A stretch of 64,000 nt of DNA, from the NCBI RefSeq assembly GCF_963855985.1, contig NC_087110.1:7741001-7805000 (forward strand). The letters run 5' to 3'. The position numbers and the translations under genes are program-made. The notes under the pieces are model-generated. The model was given only the letters and a program-made list of their open reading frames with translations. It was not told the origin of the DNA and did no database searches. The DNA comes from Ostrinia nubilalis. Lineage: Eukaryota; Arthropoda; Insecta; Lepidoptera; Crambidae. Positions 56,472 to 64,000 of the stretch are shown here, in pieces; position 1 is the stretch's first letter; each line of letters begins with the position of its first letter.

Positions 56472-56530
56472 TTCTACAACTCGAAAATAAATCACAAATC
56501 ACTTCAAAGAATAAAGTATACGTAACTTAC

Positions 56531-56712
56531 AGATATGCCACTTCCTTGAAAATAGTTGTGCCTCCGAGCACGACGGCCGACGACCGTCAAAGCTGAGCTC
56601 ATTTCCCGGCGCAGGAAACTGGATGCTAGCACCACTTCCCTGCCAAGGTCGCCGAGTGAAATTCGCTTGGCAAAGAATATGAGATGCGTGTGCAGATGTG
56701 ACATACTCTGAC
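56531..56712 (-). CDS. Orphan candidate coding exon, gene not recognised
   Basis: 182 bases on the minus strand bounded by a pyrimidine-rich acceptor (ctctttctttgaaacag, exon from 56712) and a perfect donor (gtaagt from 56530). The interior is GC-rich, unlike its surroundings. Two frames are open throughout: one has ATG at 56702-56704 and reads FAKRISLGDLGREVVLASSF with REMSSALTVVGRRARR; the other reads CQANFTRRPWQGSGASIQF. I recognise neither. No partner exon was found nearby, so if real it belongs to a gene with long introns on this strand, or it is a relic. Calling it an exon rests on splice sites and composition only. Confidence 0.4.
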
Positions 56713-56796
56713 CTGTTTCAAAGAAAGAGAAAGTTTGTAGAAATGTTTAAAGATGTTACTTCCATTTACCGACTTCTCACTGTACCTATCACGCTT

Positions 56797-56889
56797 AGGC
56801 TGAGTTGCACCACCTAACTTTGACCGTAACTTTGACGATAACCGGTGTTTTTGTACCTATGGAGTTTGATGATGGTGCAACTCAGCCTT
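56797..56889. mobile_element. MITE, family M4, short copy
   Basis: taggctgagttgcaccacct to gatggtgcaactcagcctta, with an internal deletion relative to 18129-18250. Confidence 0.75.
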
Positions 56890-57254
56890 AGTGTGCAAAT
56901 AAATATAATATGAATATGAATATTAGGTACAACGAACGAAGTCGATTTATTTATTGGTTGTGCGAAATAAGTTGAATTGAAGTATTAATTAGGTAAAGTA
57001 ACATTTTCAAAATCCTCTAAAGTGGCATGTCCGCAACGCACGTCTTGTATGTAACTCCTCTGAGGCTAAGGGTGTCTATAGGCCGCGGTAATCACTTCCA
57101 TCAGGTGATCCGTTGTCTAATTTGTCTCTTGTATCATAAAAAAAATCGTAGGCAGTAAAGTGCGTTCAAAATTTGACCTCTGCGAGGTTTCAGCACTCTT
57201 TGGGCTGTCCCCATTTATTTAGATGAAAATTTCCCGCGCACTTTCTGTTACGGT

Positions 57255-57497
57255 CAGTTTGCTGAACTGTAGTTCAGTGTAAAATGGGCTGAGAGCCAAA
57301 GCACACGATGCGTTGCGGCGGCGGTGCGACTCCGGAGCGGTGTCGCTGCGTCATCTTACATAGAAATCTGTAGCGGGCACACGAGCGGTGCGGCGCGTCG
57401 CGCGATACGGCGAAATCTTTGCGGTGCGGCGTCGAAACGCATCGTGTGTTCTGGCTCTTACAGTTTGCTGGGACTGTAGTTCAGTGTAAAATGGGCT
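57255..57497. mobile_element. GC-rich MITE flanked by 36-bp direct repeats
   Basis: The MITE is 57292-57458, with TIR AGAGCCAAAGCACACGATGC and its complement and a GCGGTGCG-rich interior. cagtttgctgaactgtagtt... atgggct at 57255-57290 recurs at 57461-57497 with about one mismatch and one indel. Confidence 0.7.
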
Positions 57498-57617
57498 AAC
57501 TTTGCAATCTTCTGAAGAGCAGACGCCGAGTTTTGTCTGTCAGAACTTTAATTGCAATCTGCTTTTTATGGGGCTAATAAGATTTTCTTCGTAATGTGAT
57601 ATGCTTATAATAAGTAA

Positions 57618-57856
57618 AAGCCCGACAACCGACGGCTTAGCAAGCTGAAATGGCAAAGGGCAGGGCACATAGCACGCAGGACTGACAGTCGATAGGGCAG
57701 CAAGGTTCTGATGGAGGCCGCGTACTGGGGAGCGTAGCATGGGCAATGGCAACATTCACCTACAAGGTGGACAGATGACTTCTCATAAAATGCATGCAGC
57801 CCGCTGTCAACCGGCCAAGATGGCCTGCGGCTGAAATGTTGTTGATGATGATGATA
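57618..57856 (+). mobile_element. RTE family A LINE 3' end
   Basis: From gccgacaacc/gacggcttagcaagctgaaa through the WRPRTG region to an ATG-repeat tail; diverged, with deletions. Confidence 0.75.
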
Positions 57857-59283
57857 ATAAGTAACGTAAAGGACATACATTCAACATTGGTATTTCAAGA
57901 AAACCAAGTAGGTACTTCATCTGTCAGATCTGTGTTTAAATTATTCTTTACAATTTTAATATCAGTAGGTAAGTATGAAATTATAAGGTGCCTTTTCAAG
58001 CAAATACCTGTTTGTTCATCACTACATCACCTAACGATTTCTAAAGACAATATTTTTGTATAATTAACTTCAAACATGCATCGCAATAGCAACGTGCGCT
58101 TAAACGTAAACAAAACAAGTGTATTGTTATGATTGAATTTGCTGCACCCAAGTATAAGCTCATGGAAAACAGCCTGCATTGATTTTTGTAAGTTAATTTG
58201 AGCCTATTCATACTCATCGAATCATTCAGTCTCCACTGCAGGAACACAACACTCTCCAATTTACAATCAGAGGCAAGTGGACGATTTGGACTACACTCTC
58301 CACGGGTTAGGGGGCCTCCCTCCCTTTTACCAGTTTTATGGTATGGTATAGAAGAACACGGAATACACTTACATAATAATAAATATGTACAGAGTAAATA
58401 CAAATGAGTAGGCCATCTTCATTGAAACGCACCGAGCGTTTGTATGTGGGCGCGCCAATACGTATGCGGCGCGCACGCACACACTGACAAAATTTAGCGT
58501 GGATTAGCGGTGAGTTGCCCCGAAATTGACCTACTCATTTGTATTTACTCTGATATTTTATGTAGCAAGTGATGGCAGCAGACTAGTTTTTACTATTGTT
58601 AATAATTAACTTGATTAATTAATTAATTTGATGCTATTAATTAACTAGCAAGTCTGGTAGGGATTTTAACTTAGGTACTTTTGCTTGTAGGTAGGCAGCT
58701 TCAACAACTAAAATATCGAGAGATTAAAGCTTCGCCAATTATTATTTCTTCGTTAGCTTAGCACATAGAATAGTCAACATCGATTTTAACTCAATTATTT
58801 ATTAAAATAAATCAATCAAATCAACTGCTTTCTCACTCCGATTTCGCTTCCCGGAATCACAATTTCGAGTTTTCCATTTACCAAGGTTTGGTCGAGTATT
58901 TACCGTTTTCGATTGGCTACGAATAGAGCATCAAGTTAATTAATTGCCACTTAGTTTACTTTGAACCGCAAACTATGACAGGGGAAGAAAATTTTCTACG
59001 GACCATAGTTCTCGCACTAATACAGTTATGGACAGGCTATAAGACTTCATTATTATTAAGTAAGACATTTTCTTGCAAGCTTATGAAAGGTGCTTTGAAT
59101 TTTGTTAAGCTGCTTATTCCCTTTTTAACCGACTATAAAAAAGGAGGAGGTTCTATGTTCGCTTACCAAGCAAATAAATATATTTTGACTGTATTTTATT
59201 TTGATTTTGATTCGACAGACAGAATTTAATGAGTGCGGTTAGACCTACTATTTCTTGGTACTGGACAGTGGCTAAACTCTATT
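57857..59283. other. Non-genic; one LINE-like scrap
   Basis: 58230-58320 resembles 50230-50320. Otherwise nothing recognised; an open frame at 58975-59229 starts at an ATG but has no familiar motif. Confidence 0.35.
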
Positions 59284-59466
59284 ATGTGTGCTTACCATGA
59301 GTATAAGTTACGTGTGCTCGCTAGTGACTGCGTAAAAAGTTGACAATAAATGTATGATAGATTGTACAGCGCCCCTAGCGGCTACTTTCAAGATTTAGAT
59401 CTTCATAGATTTTTTTTTGACATTCGCTAGCGGGCACACCTAACGTAAACTCATGGTAAGCACACA
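59284..59466. mobile_element. MITE, family M6, full copy
   Basis: Hairpin with left arm tgtgtgcttaccatgagtat and right arm ctcatggtaagcacacaca; inner arms share gctcgctag. A partial copy is at 37405-37523. Confidence 0.75.
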
Positions 59467-59472
59467 CAGTTC

Positions 59473-59895
59473 AGGAATGGAGGCCACGTCATAACGATGG
59501 CACTCTTAAAGATGGATGGAGGATGGCGCTGGATGCGGGCCAATCAGGAAATCATTTGGTGGAGGTATGTGTGTAAACTAAAGTCGCTGACATAGCCCGA
59601 CGGATTAGCAAGCTGAAGTGGCAATGGGCAGGGCATATAGTACGCAGAACTGACGGCCGATGGGGCAGCAAGGTTCTGGAATGGAGGCCGCGTACCGGAA
59701 AACACAGCGTGGGACGTCCACCTACAAGGTGGACCGACGACATCGTAAAGGTAGCAGGGAAGCGCTGGATGCAGGCCGCTACCAATCGATCAACGTGGAA
59801 AGCATTAGGGGAGGCCTATGTTCAGCAGTGGACGTCCTATGGCTGAAATGATGATGATGATGATGTGTGTAGCAGTGGACGTGCTTTGGCTAAAA
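59473..59895 (+). mobile_element. Older RTE LINE copy interrupted by a family A copy
   Basis: 59473-59575 and 59872-59895 form the host copy (ggaatggaggccacgtcata... ggtggaggtatgtgtgta joined to gcagtggacgtgctttggct). Confidence 0.65.
59576..59862 (+). mobile_element. RTE family A LINE 3' end, best-preserved copy
   Basis: One open frame reads KWQWAGHIVRRTDGRWGSKV, EWRPRTGKHSVGRPPTRWTD, DIVKVAGKRWMQAATNRSTW, GEAYVQQWTSYG and a stop, then an ATG-repeat tail. Flanked by the 9-bp duplication ATGTGTGTA at 59567-59575 and 59863-59871. Confidence 0.88.
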
Positions 59896-61070
59896 CTATT
59901 ATGAAGTTCCAAAATACTGGTCAAAAATGTTTGATTTTTTTTGGTGATGAATTTTGAGCTGATAATTATGATTTCTAACCTTAGAACGTACTCGTGAATT
60001 TCCATTAGGTAATTTTCATCGTCTTGATGTACATTTTACTGACTTGACCATCAAAATTAATAATTCTGTTAGAAATGAGTGCATTACGTGAAACTTGATG
60101 TCCTATTAGCATTGTGTATTTGGGTCAAATGATGTTGTCCGAGCGATCCCGGTTCGGTGCGGCGGAGTGACAGATCGACGATGATGAAGTAAGGCACTGG
60201 GCACACATGGAACAAAGTAATTTGAATATTATATTTTAGAGTTATTATTATTCCTTCTTTTCTTCCTTTTCAACCAAAAGACGAATACTGTCGAGCAATA
60301 AGCTCTCCCAAGAATTTTTAAGTCCTCCTTAAGATCTCCTCATTTAATTTGTTCTAAGCTAACAATGATATTAAATTACAATTAGTTGCTATACTTTTGA
60401 CAGAAGCAAAGTTTCCCGTTTTGTATAATTTTTTAAAGAATAGTTTAATATTTACAAGATGTGCAATTGTACATTGATTTTCATCAATAAAGCGTTAACT
60501 GTCGCTTTTTGGTTCCTCTCTATTTTCAATAGTAGACTAAGCCGAAAAGATATCATAATTTTAGTCAGACAAGTTCTCCTATTAAGTTACCAGCTATTAA
60601 GAATGTAGAAGACTAACAGTTCTAAGCTAACTCATTGAAAAGTGTTGCATAAGCTGAATCGGATCCGCAGTTAAATTATAATGGTTCAGGCAAACTGTTG
60701 CAACTAAACTGTATAACTTCATAAGTTATTACAAGAATTCGAGCAGTTTTACCACAGTTCGACTGGTCTGCAAAGCTGTGGGCTAACGTAATAATTAGTT
60801 GGGATTTTAGTATGCTATTAACACTTGGAGAAATGTTCAAACTATAGGTTTCAATTTTTAACTTGTAATAAAACGCCCTTAGAAGTACATTTGAATTCCA
60901 ACTTAACTTTTAACTTGAACTTTAAATCTAACCGTTTATTTTTTTTATATTGTCTTAATGCTGGATTAGAAAAAATAAAAAATGCAGGCCAAACGTACGA
61001 CAAAACTTTAGCCTGCTGATTTGATCAATGGAGTTGGACAACAAATGTTATGTAAGAGAGAATAAATAAT
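59896..61070. other. Non-genic; nothing recognised
   Basis: No gene or repeat identified. Confidence 0.4.
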
Positions 61071-61136
61071 TGTGGAAATCATTAGGGGAGGCCTATGTTC
61101 AGCAGTGGACCCTATGGCTGAAATGATGATGATGAA
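61071..61136 (+). mobile_element. RTE family A LINE, terminal 65 bp
   Basis: tgtggaaatcattaggggag to an ATG-repeat tail; an 8-bp deletion removes gacgtcct-type sequence. Confidence 0.75.
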
Positions 61137-61170
61137 GAGAGATACCGTTCTGATAGTCCAGAAAAAATAT

Positions 61171-61422
61171 TCAACAGCTTAGTGATGTCACAAAAATATC
61201 AACACGATCTCCCAGTGTGTCCTGGGCCTTGACATAAAGCCATTTAATTTCGTATTTAAGCTGAAATCGTGAGTGGCACACGGCAGTAAAGTCCCAACGA
61301 TATCCGTCCATTTGCCACTCTAGGTCGTAATGCCGTATTACTGGGTACTTGTGACGTAGTTTAGTGCTATGACTACTATAACCATTGTCTTCGTAAGCGG
61401 TAGAAGATAGAGTAGAAACCAT
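61171..61422 (-). CDS. Unrecognised Trp-rich 83-aa reading frame
   Basis: ATG at 61420-61422, stop at 61171-61173. The product looks protein-like: DLEWQMDGYRWDFTAVCHSR followed by a KYEIKWLYVKAQDTLGDRVD region, with four Trp and mixed polar/hydrophobic texture. No signal peptide or membrane segment. A related stretch lies about 95 bp upstream at 61470-61520: there TLSSSVYEENGY replaces TLSSTAYEDNGY, conservative changes, but that copy soon meets a stop. This hints at tandem exon duplication with one copy decayed. I do not recognise the family. It may be a single-exon gene, a terminal exon or a transposon remnant. Confidence 0.33.
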   Translation of the reverse strand: MVSTLSSTAYEDNGYSSHSTKLRHKYPVIRHYDLEWQMDGYRWDFTAVCHSRFQLKYEIKWLYVKAQDTLGDRVDIFVTSLSC

Positions 61423-61597
61423 AAACTTTTTAGTTATTTAACTAGCAGATTACTAGCGATTTCGTTTAAAGAATATAACCATTTTCTTCGTAAACGCTTG
61501 AAGATAGAGTTAGAAACACAGATCACAGAAACTAAAGGGAGATGTGTGACAAGGGGGCGGGGCCGGTGTCGCAGCAATATGTCCAAAAATAGAACAC

Positions 61598-61865
61598 ATT
61601 GACGGATTAGCAAGCTGAAGTGGCAATAGGCAGGGCACATAGTACGCAGAACTGACGGCCGATGGGGCAGCAAGGTTCTGGAATATAGGCCGCGTACTGG
61701 AAAACGCAGCGTGGGACGTCCACCCACTAGGTGGACCGACGATATTATAAAGGTAGCAGGGAAGTGCTGGACGCAGGCCGTTACCAATCGATCAACATGG
61801 AAAGCATTGGGGTAGGCTTATGTTCAGTGGACGTCCTATGGCTGAAATGATGATGTTGATGATGA
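61598..61865 (+). mobile_element. RTE family A LINE 3' end
   Basis: Near-complete match to 59576-59862, from gacggattagcaagctgaag to an ATG-repeat tail, with a deletion removing gcagc near the 3' end. Confidence 0.85.
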
Positions 61866-62760
61866 CTGAATTAAAAACCTCGTTTTCTAACTTGAGAATT
61901 AAACAAATTCCTTTAGAATTAAAAAGTCACCTTTTAAAATGTTCACCGAACATCACAGCAGTGTGTCAGCACCCGTCAAACACATCAACCGCATTACCGA
62001 CACAATGCAACAGTGATTGATGAATCGAGTCAACGATTCGATGCATCGATTCTGCCAAATCTATTCGATTCTTAGACGTGATTGATTCTTAACCCATTGT
62101 TTGGGATGTCAAGATGGGTCTTTATTTGTGATCATACTTATTCCTACTTCCTATCCTGCCCTATATGGGATGGATGGATATTTATTATGTCTCTTACCCA
62201 AAAAACTACTGAACTGATATTGATGAAATCTTACAGATTGTAATAGTACTTACTGCTTCCATCTTCGTTTAAAGTAATTATACTTTTTATTTAATTATTT
62301 TGACGTTCATAAGACTGCTCAAGATTGATAAAATATTTTTGATTTGATTTGACATAAAGGACTTATGTATTTACAATTAAAATTGAGAACAACGAAATTC
62401 AAACGTCGTTATAAGTTTTTTTTTTGTTACTACATAATAAAAGTCGCGTTTGAGTTAGCAATGTTAGTAATGTTAGCTTTAGCACATAAAGCATTAAGAT
62501 AGGAGTACATACGAAGTCGATTCGTTCAAAAAATGTTCTCAAAGTTGCAAGCGCCAACGACTATAATAAAGGCTTAAAGAGAGTAATTTATGTCTGACTG
62601 TACACAAACTCGCGCTGTTCTTTATAGCCAGGGACGTATTAAGGGCTGCGGAAGGGAGGCGTAAAAGATTGTAATTTCATCATCAGAGGTGGAATTATGT
62701 AAAGCCATCGTAATATCGTAATAACGACTGCTTTACACAATTCCACATTCTGGTCACTTA
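61866..62760. other. Non-genic; nothing recognised
   Basis: No gene or repeat identified. Confidence 0.4.
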
Positions 62761-62906
62761 CGCCCGTATTCACAAACTATGCTTGCTTGTGTGAAGCAGC
62801 AAATCGAACGCACAGCGTTGAATCGAGCTCTGTGATTGGTTCCTGTGTCACCCTGAGCGTCCACGCGCACTGTGAGACCTCATAGTAATGTTTGTGAATA
62901 CGGGCG
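62761..62906. mobile_element. MITE, family M1, third copy
   Basis: CGCCCGTATTCACAAACTAT to TGTTTGTGAATACGGGCG, with TA at 62759-62760 and 62907-62908. A single arm of the 53935-54199 palindrome (cacgcgttggtgtggttaaa) follows at 62908-62934. Confidence 0.8.
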
Positions 62907-62934
62907 TAGCACGCGTTGGTGTGGTTAAAGCTTT

Positions 62935-63621
62935 AGTCTTTACTGCTGTTCTCTCCAATTTACCCACCCTTGCTGGTTGAGGAGTCCATTGTAAGCATAT
63001 ACGTCTTTAATGGTATGACAGGACCACCAACACATTTTCCGTGGATGTCGTAAGAAGACAAAATATCTGCCAAAATCAGTACCGTAATCAGTATCAGTTT
63101 TTTTTTCACAAATATTTATGTAGCAAAGTAATAAAACACCGTGATATTTTATTATGTGAAGATAATGAACACAACACAGAACATTGCAAACATCTTGTCC
63201 AAGACGTTTTCTACCCTACATCGGCGTATACTAAGTAATTCCAACTTGGATGTAGGTCACCTTAGCGAAGTGATTCAATTGTTAAGTGGCTCATAAACTA
63301 AGTTTGGCGTTCACGGCATACCATTCACGACACAGCCAATCAAGATGGCGATGATCATTGTCTTGATAGAAAGGGTAACTAGAGCGGTGTTTTATTTTAA
63401 ATTTCGGATACCCAACTTGGGTATCCTTGGTTGGTTAACGAAGAAAACGACAGTAAACGTTGTCTAGAAGAGACCGCTTCCTTGCGATAAGTTTTCCTAA
63501 ATCGGGCCGCCATTTTAGTATTTTTTTTTTGTATTAATCTCTGTTTTTAAGTCGTATTAAGTGTATTCTATCTACATTCTAAGCCTAAAATTTAACTAGG
63601 TATTCGCTAATTATAAAAATT
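62935..63621. other. Non-genic; nothing recognised
   Basis: A 65-codon frame at 63041-63238 has no recognisable motif or clear splice sites. Confidence 0.35.
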
Positions 63622-63709
63622 GCATCCTACGTTTTCCTGCTACCTTTAAGGGGACGTCTGTCCACCTTGTAGGTGGAGTCCTCACACGCTGTGACCTCCA
63701 TTCCAGAAC
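63622..63709 (-). mobile_element. RTE family A LINE internal fragment
   Basis: gttttcctgctacctttaag, then gtccaccttgtaggtgga and gacctccattccagaac; minus-strand family A without its 3' end. Confidence 0.7.
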
Positions 63710-64000
63710 TAGTTGGGTTTCTATTGCCGGTCAAGCTGTAGATTCTGGCTACACAGGAGTTGCAACAGTGGGAATGAGAGGTGGGAATATTCCCGTAAAT
63801 CTCTCAAAATAAGGTCTGAATCCATCCCTGTATTTTTTCAAGAAAATGAGCGAGCATTAGAATGCGCAAAAGTCTAGACCGGCTACGTGACGACGGGAAA
63901 TATAGGATTTCTCCTCCCGACGTGTTTCGCCATTCCTTTGAGTTTTAAATAATTACTGACGGAGTCACGAATGGAAATGTATAGAAGCGTAAAAAGAGGT

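Noticed and set aside
57605..57880. Minus-strand frames over RTE copies at 51.9, 57.6, 59.6 and 61.6 kb that look like repeated small proteins
   Set aside because: All are antisense or shifted frames of the same LINE 3' end.

Overview
The window looks like AT-rich nuclear DNA of an insect, most likely a moth or butterfly. The evidence is spliced genes, a eukaryotic tRNA-Leu, a secreted insect-type carboxylesterase, many 5'-truncated RTE-type LINE 3' ends with ATG-repeat tails, and Helitron-like repeats ending CTAG. No bacterial, phage or CRISPR features are present. The species cannot be named from the sequence.

Host genes are few. A six-exon gene at 2468-4747 (+) encodes a 290-aa seven-helix protein of the TMBIM/lifeguard (Bax-inhibitor-1-like) family. 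It lacks both of the family's conserved C-terminal aspartates. A three-exon gene at 26981-30374 (-) encodes a 544-aa secreted carboxyl/cholinesterase with an intact Ser-Glu-His triad. An 84-nt tRNA-Leu(CAG) lies at 25667-25750. Weaker candidates are an unrecognised 104-aa ORF (1707-2021, +), an orphan exon with strong splice sites (56531-56712, -) and an 83-codon Trp-rich reading frame (61171-61422, -).

The rest is dominated by transposable elements. At 11997-16910 is a Copia LTR retrotransposon with 296-bp LTRs that look identical, a 5-bp target duplication, PBS and PPT, but a pol broken by a deletion and a frameshift. It sits inside an older inverted-repeat element. At about 44500-49200 (-) is a two-ORF LINE with apparently intact endonuclease and reverse transcriptase. 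Its ORF2 has no early AUG but overlaps ORF1 in the -1 frame just after a slippery A AAA AAC heptamer. Degraded LINE pieces, at least ten Helitron-like copies (two pairs adjacent head to tail) and about a dozen MITE families fill most other gaps.

Layout: 1-2.4 kb, LINE 3' end, two MITEs and an unknown ORF; 2.5-4.75 kb, TMBIM gene; 5-11.5 kb, short repeats; 11.5-17 kb, nested Copia; 17-20 kb, dense MITE cluster; 20-25 kb, sparse; 25-26 kb, tandem Helitrons and tRNA-Leu; 27-30.4 kb, esterase; 31-38 kb, MITEs, a 1.4-kb foldback element and Helitrons; 38-44 kb, LINE fragments; 44.5-49.2 kb, intact LINE; 49-64 kb, LINE fragments, MITEs and two orphan coding candidates. The two host genes are functionally unrelated. 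Interaction is mainly between mobile elements, as nested insertions and non-autonomous copies.
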